A stretch of DNA of 64,000 bases from Mesorhizobium loti (GCA_002356515.1 AP017605.1:2232001-2296000); one strand, 5' to 3'; shown: positions 8,977-18,305, numbered from the stretch's first letter. Numbers and translations: made by a program. The notes: generated from the sequence alone by a model not told the origin.

Positions 8977-9462
8977 ATGGCCGATAAAGTGGAATTCAAC
9001 ACCATGAAGCTCGATGACATCGACAGGCGCATCCTGCGGGCGCTGCAACGCAACGGCCGCATGGCCAACAACGAACTGGCCAATGAGGTCGGCCTGTCGC
9101 CCTCGCCTTGCCTGCGGCGCGTCAAGCTTCTGGAGGAGGCCGGCGTCATCGACCGCTATGTCGCCGTGGTCAACCCTGCCAGCATCGGCAAGGGCCTCAC
9201 CTTCTTCACCCGCATCTGGCTGAAGACGCAGGACGAGGACACCATCGAGCACTTCGCCACCGAAGTGGCCAAGCTGCCGCAAGTCATGGAATGCTATCTG
9301 ATGCTGGGCGACTGCGACGCCATGGTGCGCGTGGTGGCGGCCGACATCAACGACTATCGCCGCTTCCAGTCGGAACATCTGAGCCGCATCAAGGGTGTCC
9401 AGAACGTCAAGACCGACGTGCCCAGCTGGACGATCAAATACACGTCGGAACTGCCGATCTGA
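8977..9462 (+). CDS. Lrp/AsnC family transcriptional regulator
   Basis: This regulator of about 161 residues has an N-terminal winged helix (LDDIDRRILRALQRNGRMAN, recognition helix around LSPSPCLRRVKLLEE) and a C-terminal RAM ligand-binding domain (VMECYLMLGDCDAMVRVVA). Lrp-type proteins form octamers that respond to amino acids. It diverges from azlC with about 140 bases between, which fits control of the exporter. The start is uncertain: GTG 8968, ATG 8977 and ATG 9004 (MKLDDIDRR, closest to usual family starts) are all in frame, and none has a strong ribosome binding site. Confidence 0.88.
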   Translation: MADKVEFNTMKLDDIDRRILRALQRNGRMANNELANEVGLSPSPCLRRVKLLEEAGVIDRYVAVVNPASIGKGLTFFTRIWLKTQDEDTIEHFATEVAKLPQVMECYLMLGDCDAMVRVVAADINDYRRFQSEHLSRIKGVQNVKTDVPSWTIKYTSELPI

Positions 9463-9611
9463 CTGGCGCCCGCAAGGCGATCCGGCCGGCCGGAAATAGC
9501 GTCATTCCAGACTGGATAAAAAATGCAACCGGATTGTAGGATCGGTCTCCGTGCCAGCGTCCTTCGGACGCAAGCGGCGCTCGGCGCTGCGCTCTTGCAT
9601 GGGAGATTTGC

Positions 9612-10814
9612 ATGAACCTTTCCTATCGTTGGGTCATCGTCGCGGCAGGCGCGCTGATGTCCTGTGTCGCCATCGGCACGATGTTTTCGCTGGCGATCTT
9701 TCTCGAACCGATGGCGCTCGACACGCAGTGGTCGCGCGCCGGCATTTCGAGCGCCATGACGCTCAACTTCCTGGTCATGGGCCTCGGCGGTTTCGCCTGG
9801 GGCGCTCTCTCCGACCGTTTTGGCGCCCGTATCGTCGTGGCGATCGGTGCCGTGCTGCTCGGCCTGGCACTTGTAGTGTCGAGCCGCGCCGGCTCGCTTC
9901 TGACCTTCCAGATCAGCTATGGCGTGCTCGTCGGGCTTGCGGCCAGCGCCTTCTTCGCGCCGATGATCGCGCTGACCACGGCCTGGTTCGACACCAATCG
10001 CGGCCTTGCGGTTTCGCTGGTCTCGGCGGGCATGGGCGTCGCCCCGATGACGATCTCGCCCTTCGCCCGCTGGCTGATCTCGGCCTATGAATGGCGCACC
10101 GCCATGTTCGACATCGGCATCATGGCCTGGGTGCTGTTGCTGCCGGCGGTGCTTTTGGTCCGCCAGCCGCCAAAACCCGCTATTGCCGATGCGGCCTCCG
10201 CGCCGGTCGCCGAGGGTGCCGGCATGAGCGTGGCGCAGGCGCTGCGTTCGCCGCAGTTCGTCGTGCTCGGGCTGACCTTTTTCGCCTGTTGTGCCGCCCA
10301 TTCCGGGCCGATCTTCCACATGGTCAGCTACGCCATGCTGTGCGGCGTCGCCCCCATGGCGGCGGTCACGATCTACAGCGTCGAGGGTCTCGCTGGCTTG
10401 GGTGGCCGGCTTCTCTACGGCGTGCTGGCCGATAGGCTCGGCGTCAAGCCGGTGCTGATCGCGGGTCTGGCGATCCAGGCGGTCGTCATTGCCGCCTATC
10501 TCTCGGTCAACCAGCTCGACCAGTTCTATATGCTGGCCGTCATCTTCGGCGCCACCTATGGCGGCGTCATGCCGCTCTATGCCGTGCTGGCGCGTGAATA
10601 TTTCGGCCAGCGCATCCTCGGCACCGTGTTCGGCGCCGCGACCATGCTGTCCAGTCTCGGCATGGCGCTCGGCCCGCTCGCCGGCGGCATGGTGTTCGAT
10701 GCCTATGCCAGCTACCACTGGCTGTTCATCGGCTCGGCCCTTATCGGCCTGGGTGCCGCGGGCATAGCGATCGCCTTCCCGCCCCTGCCGCGAAAGCAGT
10801 TGCAGATGGCCTGA
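9612..10814 (+). CDS. MFS transporter
   Basis: This 400-residue major facilitator protein has 12 predicted membrane helices. The loop 2-3 motif is seen as GALSDRFGARIVVAIG, and the second half repeats it as YGVLADRLGVKPVLI. The early segment SLAIFLEPMALDTQWSRAGI resembles the monocarboxylate/oxalate-formate branch of MFS. It lies alone between the lrp-type gene and the convergent flavoprotein gene. The substrate cannot be inferred from sequence. Confidence 0.87.
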   Translation: MNLSYRWVIVAAGALMSCVAIGTMFSLAIFLEPMALDTQWSRAGISSAMTLNFLVMGLGGFAWGALSDRFGARIVVAIGAVLLGLALVVSSRAGSLLTFQISYGVLVGLAASAFFAPMIALTTAWFDTNRGLAVSLVSAGMGVAPMTISPFARWLISAYEWRTAMFDIGIMAWVLLLPAVLLVRQPPKPAIADAASAPVAEGAGMSVAQALRSPQFVVLGLTFFACCAAHSGPIFHMVSYAMLCGVAPMAAVTIYSVEGLAGLGGRLLYGVLADRLGVKPVLIAGLAIQAVVIAAYLSVNQLDQFYMLAVIFGATYGGVMPLYAVLAREYFGQRILGTVFGAATMLSSLGMALGPLAGGMVFDAYASYHWLFIGSALIGLGAAGIAIAFPPLPRKQLQMA

Positions 10815-10867
10815 AGCAACGGGACGGGCGGCGGCGACAATCCACCGGCGCCCGTCCTTCTCGAAGG

Positions 10868-12001
10868 TCAATGCCCGAACCAGCGGGCCTTGCGGCTGGA
10901 GCCGAAATTCACCTTGTCGACCCGCAAAGCCTCCGACGGTTCGTAGAAAGCACCGGTGGGTTTCGGGCCGGAGAAGAAATCAACATCCACCCTGGCGATC
11001 CGGTTGGCACCGAACTCGATGTAGCAGGATCCCGCGCCCGGGTTCCTGGCCGTCGGTTCCTCATGGCGCAGCCTGGCGATCAGGTTGGCAGCAACGGTGC
11101 GTGCGGCGCCCTCGGCAAAGACGCCCGCCTTCGGCGCGCCCGTATTGGCAAGATCCCCCAGCGCGTAGACGCCGGGAAATCGGGTTTCGAGTGTGCGCGG
11201 ATCGATGGTGACCCAGCCGCCCTCGGTGATGCCGGCCTCGACGACGACATCGGGCGCGCGGTTCCGGGGCACGCCCAGGAACAGATCGCAGGGCAGTTCG
11301 CCGCCATTGTCGAGCGTCACAACCTTGCGGCCCTCGTCCACGGAAACCACGCGGGTGCTGGGGATGAAGGTGATGCCGCGCTCGGCAAAGGCGGCCAGAA
11401 GCGCCTTCGACGTTTCGGGAGACGGGGGCACCGGGCTCGACATCGGGTTCACATAGGTGATCTGGCAGTCGCCCCGGACGCCCCTCTCGGTCAGGTAGTC
11501 ATGCAGCATCAACGCGCATTCGCTGGGCGCGGGCGGACATTTATAAGGCGCGCCGCAGACGCCGATGACGGCATGGCCCCGGGTGAAACCGGGCAGCACC
11601 TTGGCCATGTGAGCGGCGCCCGGAACCGAATAGAATTCGTTGCGGCCAAGCGTGATGCCGGGTGTGCCCGATACGTCATAGTCGGCGCCGAGAGCGATCA
11701 CCAATATGTCCGCCTCGTGCACACCTTTGTCCGTCGTCACGCGCCGCCGTTCCGGGTCGATGGCGGTGACGGTCTCGCGCTTCATCGTGACGCCGGCCTT
11801 GGCGTAGTCGGCGTAGGGCAGCCGCACAGCCGCTTCGGTTGCGCGGCCGAACATCACATCAAGCTTGGCAAAGCCGAACACGAAGGAATCCGACTTGTCG
11901 ATCAGGGTGACAGCAATGCTGTCACCCAAAGCTTCTGACAAGGACGTGCTGAGCTCCAGCCCGCCGAAACCGGCGCCAAGGATAAGGATACGGGTTTTCA
12001 T
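10868..12001 (-). CDS. SQR/FCC-like FAD-dependent oxidoreductase
   Basis: This flavoprotein of about 377 residues belongs to the sulfide:quinone oxidoreductase / flavocytochrome c group. The FAD dinucleotide fold is ILILGAGFGGLELSTSL at the N-terminus, and the second FAD contact is FPGVYALGDLANTGAPKAG. The segment VCGAPYKCPPAPSECALML carries the Cys-Pro-Pro-Ala-Pro motif typical of SQR enzymes, and GAGSCYIEF holds a further C-terminal cysteine. It probably oxidises sulfide or a related thiol at the membrane. The ATG at 12001 gives a proper dinucleotide-fold start; the frame extends upstream without homology. It follows the peroxiredoxin gene by 37 bases, so the two form an operon. Confidence 0.8.
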   Translation of the reverse strand: MKTRILILGAGFGGLELSTSLSEALGDSIAVTLIDKSDSFVFGFAKLDVMFGRATEAAVRLPYADYAKAGVTMKRETVTAIDPERRRVTTDKGVHEADILVIALGADYDVSGTPGITLGRNEFYSVPGAAHMAKVLPGFTRGHAVIGVCGAPYKCPPAPSECALMLHDYLTERGVRGDCQITYVNPMSSPVPPSPETSKALLAAFAERGITFIPSTRVVSVDEGRKVVTLDNGGELPCDLFLGVPRNRAPDVVVEAGITEGGWVTIDPRTLETRFPGVYALGDLANTGAPKAGVFAEGAARTVAANLIARLRHEEPTARNPGAGSCYIEFGANRIARVDVDFFSGPKPTGAFYEPSEALRVDKVNFGSSRKARWFGH

Positions 12002-12038
12002 ATTGTCACCTCTTGTTGCCGGACGCCTGGAAGAAGGC

Positions 12039-12707
12039 TCAGGCGTTGCCGTGCGGCTGCGGGACGATGCGGATATAGGGCTTGGGCTGCTTCCAGCCCT
12101 CGGGATAGAGCGCCTTGGCTTCATCATTCGAAACCGAACCCGCGATGATCACGTCGTCGCCTTGCCGCCAGTTCACCGGCGTGGCGACGCGATGCTTGGC
12201 GGTCAGCTGCATGGAGTCCACCACACGCAGGATCTCGTCGAAGTTCCGCCCGGTGGTCATCGGATAGGCGATCATCAGCTTGATCTTCTTGTCGGGCCCG
12301 ATGACGTAGACATGGCGCACCGTCTGGTTGTCGGCCGCCGTGCGCCCCTCGGCACTGTCGCCGGCCGTGGCGGGCAGCATGTCATAGAGCTTGGCAATGG
12401 CCAGCATCGGGTCGCCGATCATCGGGAAATTCGGCGCATGTCCCTGGGTCTCGGCAATGTCATCAGCCCATCCGGCATGACGCTCGACCGGGTCGACGGA
12501 GAGCCCGATGATCTTGACGCCACGCATGTCGAACTCGGGCTTCAGCTTGGCCATGTAACCGAGTTCGGTGGTGCAGACGGGGGTAAAATCCTTGGGATGG
12601 GAAAACAGGATGCCCCACGAGTTGCCCAGCCAGTCATGGAAGCTGATTGGGCCGTGTGTGGTCTCGGCGGCGAAGTCAGGCGCGGTGTCGGCGATACGAA
12701 GAGACAT
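12039..12707 (-). CDS. 1-Cys peroxiredoxin (Prx6 type)
   Basis: This 222-residue peroxidase reduces peroxides through a single peroxidatic cysteine in HPKDFTPVCTTELGYMAKLK. The second half has the Prx6-type C-terminal domain (HRVATPVNWRQGDDVIIAGS), and the length matches 1-Cys peroxiredoxins. It is the first gene of an operon with the SQR-like flavoprotein and diverges from a SARP-type regulator 134 bases away. The pairing suggests protection against sulfide- or persulfide-linked oxidative stress; that link is inferred from context. Confidence 0.92.
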   Translation of the reverse strand: MSLRIADTAPDFAAETTHGPISFHDWLGNSWGILFSHPKDFTPVCTTELGYMAKLKPEFDMRGVKIIGLSVDPVERHAGWADDIAETQGHAPNFPMIGDPMLAIAKLYDMLPATAGDSAEGRTAADNQTVRHVYVIGPDKKIKLMIAYPMTTGRNFDEILRVVDSMQLTAKHRVATPVNWRQGDDVIIAGSVSNDEAKALYPEGWKQPKPYIRIVPQPHGNA

Positions 12708-12841
12708 TTGATCCTCCTGTGAACGGTCGGAATTGACTACGGGTGCAGCTTAGGCAACCTATGTTCCGCCAGCGTTCCCCGCCCCACAGGCGCTTGTGAC
12801 GGCCGTTTTTTTGGCGGCAATGGCGGATCGCTTGCTGAGGG

Positions 12842-14557
12842 GTGCTTCGGGTGCGCGTTCAAGTCCAATTGCTCGGCGGGTTCAGTGTCGGTCTGGACGG
12901 TCAAGTCATTCCGGCCGCGGCCTGGCGCCGTGACCGTGGCGCGGCGCTGGTGAAGCTGCTTGCCGTCACCCGTTCGCACCGCATTCACCGAGAACAGGTC
13001 ATGGAGGCCTTCTGGCCCGATCTTGATCCGGAGGCTGCCGGAGCGAATCTGCGCAAGGCCATCCACTTCGCCCGCCGCGCCTTGGGTGCTCATGACCTGA
13101 TCGAGCAGACGGCCGATGTCATCGCCCTCGCCCCAGCGGCCGATCTTGAAGTCGACGTTGACGCTTTCGAGGCCGCCGCCAAACTTGCCTTGCGAGGCTC
13201 CGACCCTAGCGCCTGCGAAATGGCCGCCGATCTCTACATGGGAGACCTGCTGCCGGACGACCCCTATGTCGACTGGTTCGAAACGCCCCGCCAGGCCCTG
13301 CGGCAGCGCTATGCCGAGGTGCTGCGGGCCGGCAGACTGTGGCAGCGCCTGATCGCGCTGGACCCGGCCGACGAGCAGGCGCAATGCGCCCTGATGCAGG
13401 CGGCGCTCGACGCCGGCAACCGGACCGAGGCGATCCGGCTGTTCAATCAGCTCAGCCAAAGCCTGCGCATCGATCTTGGCGTCGGCCCGGGCGCTGAAAC
13501 CGTGAAGCTCTACGAAAAGGCGTTGGCCGTGCCTTCGATCGATCCCGTCGGGCTAAGCGACCGCATCCGCGCCTCGCTGGCCTGGGGCCTGCTGCACCTG
13601 CAAAGCGGCGATTTCGCCAAGGCCGGCCAGGTCGGCCGGGAAACCCGCGAACTGGCGATGGGCGCAGGGTTGGCCCGCGAGGTTGGCGAGGCCAGCGCCC
13701 TGATCGGCCTAGTGGCCCACATGCAGGGCCAGTGGCGCGAACTGTTCAGGGCGGAGTTCATCGAATGGGTCCGCTCCAGGCCGGCCTTCGTCTCCAACGT
13801 TTTTGACGGGCATCTGTGCCTGGCCGAATTCTGCCTCTGCAGTGCCAAGGGCCACCACGACATCGCCGCCTCGGCACGGGAGTTGCTGTCGGTGGCCGAG
13901 GGCGCCGGCTCGGTCGCCGGACGCGGCCTGGCCTCGCTCGTGCTGGGCGAAGCGGCGCTGTTCTCGGGCCAGCTGGCCGAGGCCGAACGCATGTTGACCG
14001 AAGCCGAAAAACTCTATGCGCAGGTGGGAGCCGTTGCCGGCCGCGTACTGGCGCTGCAGCGCCAGACGGAACTCGCGCTTGCCCGCCGCCAGAAATGGCA
14101 GGCGGGACGGCTGATCCACCGCGCCACCACCCTTGCCCATTCTTCCTGGCTGGCGCCGCATTTGCTGATCAGCCTGAAAGGGCTTGAGGTGCGCGCCGCC
14201 GCCACCCCCGAGAGGATCGCCGAGACCATTCGCGAAGGTGACCGTATGCTGTCATCGGGCTGTAATTGCCAGCCTTGCTCGATGACCTTCCGCACCGCGG
14301 CTGCCGTTGCCCTGGCCGAGGCGGGCGAGATCGAGCAGGTCAACCGCCGGCTCGACGAGGCTGAGCGGGTCGCCGGCATGTGGAACGGCGGCCCCTGGGT
14401 GGCTGCCGTGTGGGAAGCGCGCGGCGTGCAGCGCCGGGCCGAGCGTAACGAAACCCGGGCGGTGGCGGCGTTCGAGGAAGCAGCCACGCGCTTTGCCGCG
14501 CTTGGCAGACCGATCGACGAGGTGCGCTGTCGGGCACGGATGGCTGAGCTGGGCTAG
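12842..14557 (+). CDS. SARP/BTAD-type transcriptional regulator with C-terminal repeat region
   Basis: This 571-residue protein opens with a winged helix of the SARP/OmpR kind (VQVQLLGGFSVGLDGQ to ANLRKAIHFARRAL, about residues 4-85). A bacterial transcriptional activation domain (BTAD, about 95-240) follows, marked by LLPDDPYVDWFETPRQALRQ. The rest is helical and TPR-like. Cysteines cluster at residues 326, 331 and 333 and at 474, 476 and 479 (GCNCQPC). It diverges from the peroxiredoxin/SQR operon and is its likely regulator; the cysteines may sense redox state. Starts at GTG 12842 or GTG 12851 are both possible (GAGG at 12837-12840 suits 12851). SARP-type factors are best known from actinomycetes. 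Confidence 0.82.
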   Translation: MLRVRVQVQLLGGFSVGLDGQVIPAAAWRRDRGAALVKLLAVTRSHRIHREQVMEAFWPDLDPEAAGANLRKAIHFARRALGAHDLIEQTADVIALAPAADLEVDVDAFEAAAKLALRGSDPSACEMAADLYMGDLLPDDPYVDWFETPRQALRQRYAEVLRAGRLWQRLIALDPADEQAQCALMQAALDAGNRTEAIRLFNQLSQSLRIDLGVGPGAETVKLYEKALAVPSIDPVGLSDRIRASLAWGLLHLQSGDFAKAGQVGRETRELAMGAGLAREVGEASALIGLVAHMQGQWRELFRAEFIEWVRSRPAFVSNVFDGHLCLAEFCLCSAKGHHDIAASARELLSVAEGAGSVAGRGLASLVLGEAALFSGQLAEAERMLTEAEKLYAQVGAVAGRVLALQRQTELALARRQKWQAGRLIHRATTLAHSSWLAPHLLISLKGLEVRAAATPERIAETIREGDRMLSSGCNCQPCSMTFRTAAAVALAEAGEIEQVNRRLDEAERVAGMWNGGPWVAAVWEARGVQRRAERNETRAVAAFEEAATRFAALGRPIDEVRCRARMAELG

Positions 14558-14607
14558 CACCATCCATCGGCGCGAGCCCATCTCAAAAAGCTAATAATCC
14601 CAGCGGC

Positions 14608-16077
14608 TTACCCAGGGTTGCTCATTCGCGAAAAATGGCTTTGCAGCACGGTGCGGAACTTTTGCATCGTCTTTTCGGTCGTCTGCGCATCGGCCGCCGC
14701 AAAGCCCATGACAAGGCCGTTTTGCTCCGTGCCATGGCGATACTGAATCGACAGCGCCGAGACGTTTATGCCGTGCTGAAGCGCCGCTTCGGCAACCGCC
14801 CGGTCGCTGCATCTGTCGCGGAAAATGCCGACGACCTGGATGCCGGATTCGGTGGTGTGGAAATCCAGCCATTCGCCGAGATGCCTTTGCGCGCTTTCCA
14901 GGAAGAACTGCCGCCTCTCCGCATAGAGCCGCCGCATGCGCCGGAGATGGCGGGTGAAATGCCCCTCATTCATAAAGTCCGCAAGCGCGGCCTGGGTCAG
15001 TAAGGGCGCGAACTGGCCGCTCACGCTCAACGCCGAGACGATCGTATGGTCGATCGCCTTGGGCGCCACCATAAAGCCGAGCCGCATCGCCGGGAAAAGG
15101 ATCTTGGCGAAGGTGCCGACATAGACCACGCGGTTTGACGCGCCGATGCCTTGCAGCGCCGGAATGGGCTGGCCCTGAAAACGGTATTCGCCGTCATAGT
15201 CGTCCTCGATGATCCACGAGCGCCAGCTTTCGGCCATGTGCAGGAGATTGAGCCGCTGTTCCATCGGCATGGTTATGCCGAGCGGGTGATGGCAGGAGGG
15301 CGTCACGAAGATCATGCGCGGAATGACAGCCGGCGGCTCGAGGTGCCAGCCCGCCTTGCTGACGCGCAGCGGTGCCAGCCTCGCCCCGGCCGAGACGAAG
15401 GCCGACCCGGCGCCATAATAGCCCGGCTCCTCCATCCACACCGTGTCGCCGTCATCGATCAGCAGTCGCGCCAGGAGATCGAACGCCGACTGCGCGCCAT
15501 TGGTAACGACGATCTGCTCGGCCGTGCACTTCACGCCGCGCGACGCGGTGAGGTAGCGCGCTATGGCCTCGCAAAGCGGCGGATAGCCGTTGACGTGATA
15601 AGTGCCGAAAAGATCGATATGCGCGAATTTGGCGCGGCGGCTGAGCAGTTTCGACCAGGTGTTGAACGGAAAATTGTCCGGGTCCGGCATGCCGGGATGA
15701 AAGGCGAGCATGCCCGGCCGGCCATGGTGATAGGGTTGGGCAAGCATGGTCTGCCCGCGCCGCGATATCGGATTGGCGTCCTCGACCGACACCTGTTCCG
15801 CCGCCACCGAACGGGTCGGCAGGTCCATGACCACCGAAGGCCTGCGCGGCCGTATCGCCAGATAGCCTTCCAGTGCCAGCTGGTCGCATGCGGCAATCAC
15901 CGTATTACGGCCGATATTCAGATCCCGCGCCATGACCCGTGTCGAGGGCAGTGCGTGGCCGCTCGGCAGCACACGCCGTTCGATCAGGCCGCGCAACTGG
16001 ACATAGAGCTGCCTGTGCAGATTGGCGGGGCTGTCGCGATCGAGCGCGATGCCGTCGACGGGAAAACTGGTCTTCAT
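14608..16077 (-). CDS. MocR-type transcriptional regulator (GntR wHTH fused to aminotransferase-like domain)
   Basis: This protein of about 489 residues has an N-terminal GntR winged helix (ANLHRQLYVQLRGLIERRVL, then LPSTRVMARDLNIGRNTVIA) and a fold-type I aminotransferase domain from about residue 120. The PLP-binding region shows TNGAQSAFDLLARLL, WIIEDDYDGEYRF and a Schiff-base lysine candidate in VYVGTFAKILFPAMRLGF. The family is named after MocR of the rhizopine locus. I chose ATG 16077 because AGGAA sits just before it; ATG 16095 is an alternative. It diverges from a MocA-like dehydrogenase with operator-like repeats between, so it probably controls the next five genes. Confidence 0.9.
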   Translation of the reverse strand: MKTSFPVDGIALDRDSPANLHRQLYVQLRGLIERRVLPSGHALPSTRVMARDLNIGRNTVIAACDQLALEGYLAIRPRRPSVVMDLPTRSVAAEQVSVEDANPISRRGQTMLAQPYHHGRPGMLAFHPGMPDPDNFPFNTWSKLLSRRAKFAHIDLFGTYHVNGYPPLCEAIARYLTASRGVKCTAEQIVVTNGAQSAFDLLARLLIDDGDTVWMEEPGYYGAGSAFVSAGARLAPLRVSKAGWHLEPPAVIPRMIFVTPSCHHPLGITMPMEQRLNLLHMAESWRSWIIEDDYDGEYRFQGQPIPALQGIGASNRVVYVGTFAKILFPAMRLGFMVAPKAIDHTIVSALSVSGQFAPLLTQAALADFMNEGHFTRHLRRMRRLYAERRQFFLESAQRHLGEWLDFHTTESGIQVVGIFRDRCSDRAVAEAALQHGINVSALSIQYRHGTEQNGLVMGFAAADAQTTEKTMQKFRTVLQSHFSRMSNPG

Positions 16078-16122
16078 CTGGTTCCTGAAAATCATTGGAA
16101 TCTGGTTCTAACAATGGAACCA
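16078..16122. promoter_or_regulatory. Candidate MocR operator
   Basis: CTGGTTC occurs twice in the same orientation (16078-16084 and 16102-16108), 24 bases apart. The second copy forms an inverted pair with GAACCA at 16117-16122 (TGGTTC-N8-GAACCA). The region lies between the divergent MocR-type gene and the dehydrogenase gene. MocR-family proteins often bind direct repeats spaced by about two helical turns, so this fits, but it is inferred from position and symmetry only. Confidence 0.45.
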
Positions 16123-16174
16123 AAGGCGGCCTAGGCTCAAGAAAAAAGCGTTCGGGTTCAGATGGGGCTGGCCG

Positions 16175-17293
16175 ATGCAGTGCATAAGGGTGGGAGTGAT
16201 CGGTGCCGGCGGCGTCGCCCAGGTCGAGCACATCCCGAATCTGCTCAAGCTGCACCGGCAGTTCAAGATTCTCGGCGTCTACGATCCGTCGCGAAAAGTC
16301 CGCGCCTTCGTCGGCGAGGAATTCGGCCTCGAGACATTTTCAGATCTCGACGCACTCCTTGCACTGCCGCTTGACGCCGTGGTCATCGCCTCACCGGACG
16401 CGCTGCACCGAGAACAGAGCCTCGCCGCCTTCGCCAGGGGGCTGCATGTCTTCTGCGAAAAGCCGCTTTGCTACAGCACGCAGGACATCGATGAATTGAT
16501 CGCCGCCAGGGATCGCGCCGGAAAGGTGCTCCAGGTCGGCTACATGAAGCGTTTCGACCCGAGCTACGAGGCGGCACTGAACATGCTGCCCGGCACGGCG
16601 CGGACGCTTCGCTGCGTTTCGGTCGAGGTCAACGATCCCGACGCCTGGCCCTTCATTCGGCACGCCTCCACTTGCCGGGGTGATGACGTCGCGGCGGAAT
16701 TGATTGCCTCGACCGAAGCCAGGCAGCGCGAGCAGGTGGAGCGTGCCGTGCCGGGGATGGACGATCCCGACACCTTTCGCGGCTTTGTCGGCGCCTATTC
16801 CTCGTCGATCGTGCACGACGTCAACGCCGTCCACGGCTTGCTCGATGCACTCGGTGTCGCCGATGGCGAGATCGTCGGCGCCTCGCTCTTCGCCAAGGGC
16901 GAAGGCGGCCAGGGCGCCGTGCTGCTCCTAGGCGGCCAGGCATTGTGGACCATGGTCCACATCGCCACTCCGGGGCTGCCCGATTATCGCGAGTGCATCA
17001 CGCTCCACTTCGACGACGCCTCGCTCGAACTGGAATTCCCCTCGCCTTATCTCAATCACCAGCCGACGCGGCTGACCATCCGCACCGGCGACGGCCACAC
17101 GCTTTCCAGCGGCGACATCCGCAGCGGCTACGAAGAGGCCTTCGTCGAGGAGTTGAGAGGGTTCTGGTCGGCGATCGTCGAAGGCTCAGCCGTGCGCAAC
17201 ACCGCCGAACATGCCCGCCGCGACATGACGCTGCTGGCCGGGCTGACCCGCCATCACCTTGCCCAATCGAAGCAATCAGGAGTTCGCCCGTGA
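16175..17293 (+). CDS. Gfo/Idh/MocA family NAD(P)-dependent oxidoreductase, MocA-like
   Basis: This 372-residue dehydrogenase has an N-terminal Rossmann fold (VGVIGAGGVAQVEHIPNLLK) and the family's EKP motif in HVFCEKPLCYSTQDID. The C-terminal alpha/beta domain follows from about residue 125. Such enzymes oxidise or reduce inositols, inosamines and sugars. It is the first gene of an operon with an IolE/MocC-like gene (GTGA overlap) and an ABC importer, divergent from the MocR-type regulator. By context it would oxidise an inositol or an inosamine-like compound, but sequence alone does not fix the substrate. Confidence 0.88.
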   Translation: MQCIRVGVIGAGGVAQVEHIPNLLKLHRQFKILGVYDPSRKVRAFVGEEFGLETFSDLDALLALPLDAVVIASPDALHREQSLAAFARGLHVFCEKPLCYSTQDIDELIAARDRAGKVLQVGYMKRFDPSYEAALNMLPGTARTLRCVSVEVNDPDAWPFIRHASTCRGDDVAAELIASTEARQREQVERAVPGMDDPDTFRGFVGAYSSSIVHDVNAVHGLLDALGVADGEIVGASLFAKGEGGQGAVLLLGGQALWTMVHIATPGLPDYRECITLHFDDASLELEFPSPYLNHQPTRLTIRTGDGHTLSSGDIRSGYEEAFVEELRGFWSAIVEGSAVRNTAEHARRDMTLLAGLTRHHLAQSKQSGVRP

Positions 17294-18192
17294 CGGTTGT
17301 TCGCATCGGCATCAATCCGATCACCTGGACCAATGATGACGTGCCGGAACTCGGCGGCGACACTCCGCTTGAAGTCTGCCTCAGCGAAACCAGACAGGCC
17401 GGTTATTCCGGCACCGAACTTGGCGGCAAGTTTCCGCGCCACTCGGCCGAGTTGAAGCGTATCATGGCACAGTATGGCCTTGCTGTGGTTTCCGGCTGGT
17501 ATGACGGCCGTTGCGACGAAAAGGACCTCAGTGCGGAGATGGATGCGATCACGCCGCATCTCCAGCTTTTGAAGGATATGGGCTCCACCCATGTCGTCTA
17601 TGCCGACACCTCGCGCGGGCGCCACAACGCCATCTGGGGGCCGATCTCGCAGCGTCCTGCGCTGAGCCCCGAGGAATGGCCGGCCTATGGCCGCAAGCTG
17701 ACGGCGCTGGCCGAACGGATGGCGGATTTCGGCGTGCGCATGGCCTTTCACCATCATATGGGCACCATCGTCGAAACCGACGCCGAGGTTGGCCTCCTGA
17801 TGCGGCACACCGGCGAAGCGGTCGGCCTGCTCTACGACACCGGCCATTCCATATTTTCGGGCGGCGATCCGCTGGCGCTGGTCAAGGCGCACGTCAAACG
17901 AGTCGTGCATGTGCATTGCAAGGACGCTCGCAAACCCGTGCTCGAGCGAGCCCGCGCCGAGGACATGAGTTTCATGGGCGCGGTCATGGAAGGGATCTTC
18001 ACCGTCCCCGGCGACGGCTTCATCGACTATCCCGCCATTTTGCGCGTGCTGGCCGACAATGGTTACAGCGGCTGGCTGGTCGTCGAGGCCGAGCAGGATC
18101 CCAGCAAGGCCAATCCGCTGACCTATGCGACAATGGGATTCCAGAACCTGTCGCGCATGGCACGGCAAGCCGGATTTGACGTCATCGAGTGA
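17290..18192 (+). CDS. IolE/MocC-like TIM-barrel protein (inosose dehydratase family)
   Basis: The product of 300 residues starts at GTG 17290, overlapping the preceding stop by four bases. The N-terminus GINPITWTNDDVPELGGDTP is close to 2-keto-myo-inositol dehydratase (IolE). Metal-binding positions of the xylose-isomerase-like barrel are visible in VRMAFHHHMGTIVETDAEV, LLYDTGHSIFSGGDPL, VVHVHCKDAR and WLVVEAEQDPS. IolE removes water from an inosose; MocC of the rhizopine locus is a homologue of uncertain reaction. The other iol genes (iolB, iolC, iolD) are not in this window, which leans towards a moc-like role. The in-frame reading upstream of 17290 is a shadow of the dehydrogenase gene. 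Confidence 0.86.
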   Translation: MTVVRIGINPITWTNDDVPELGGDTPLEVCLSETRQAGYSGTELGGKFPRHSAELKRIMAQYGLAVVSGWYDGRCDEKDLSAEMDAITPHLQLLKDMGSTHVVYADTSRGRHNAIWGPISQRPALSPEEWPAYGRKLTALAERMADFGVRMAFHHHMGTIVETDAEVGLLMRHTGEAVGLLYDTGHSIFSGGDPLALVKAHVKRVVHVHCKDARKPVLERARAEDMSFMGAVMEGIFTVPGDGFIDYPAILRVLADNGYSGWLVVEAEQDPSKANPLTYATMGFQNLSRMARQAGFDVIE

Positions 18193-18305
18193 TCGAGGCC
18201 GCCATGCGGCCTCTGGGGAACCAGTGCTGAGGAATGAAACTGGAATGAAGGGGCAACTGGACTGCCGACCGTAATTGCGGCGGCGGAAAACAAACAGGAG
18301 GTTCT

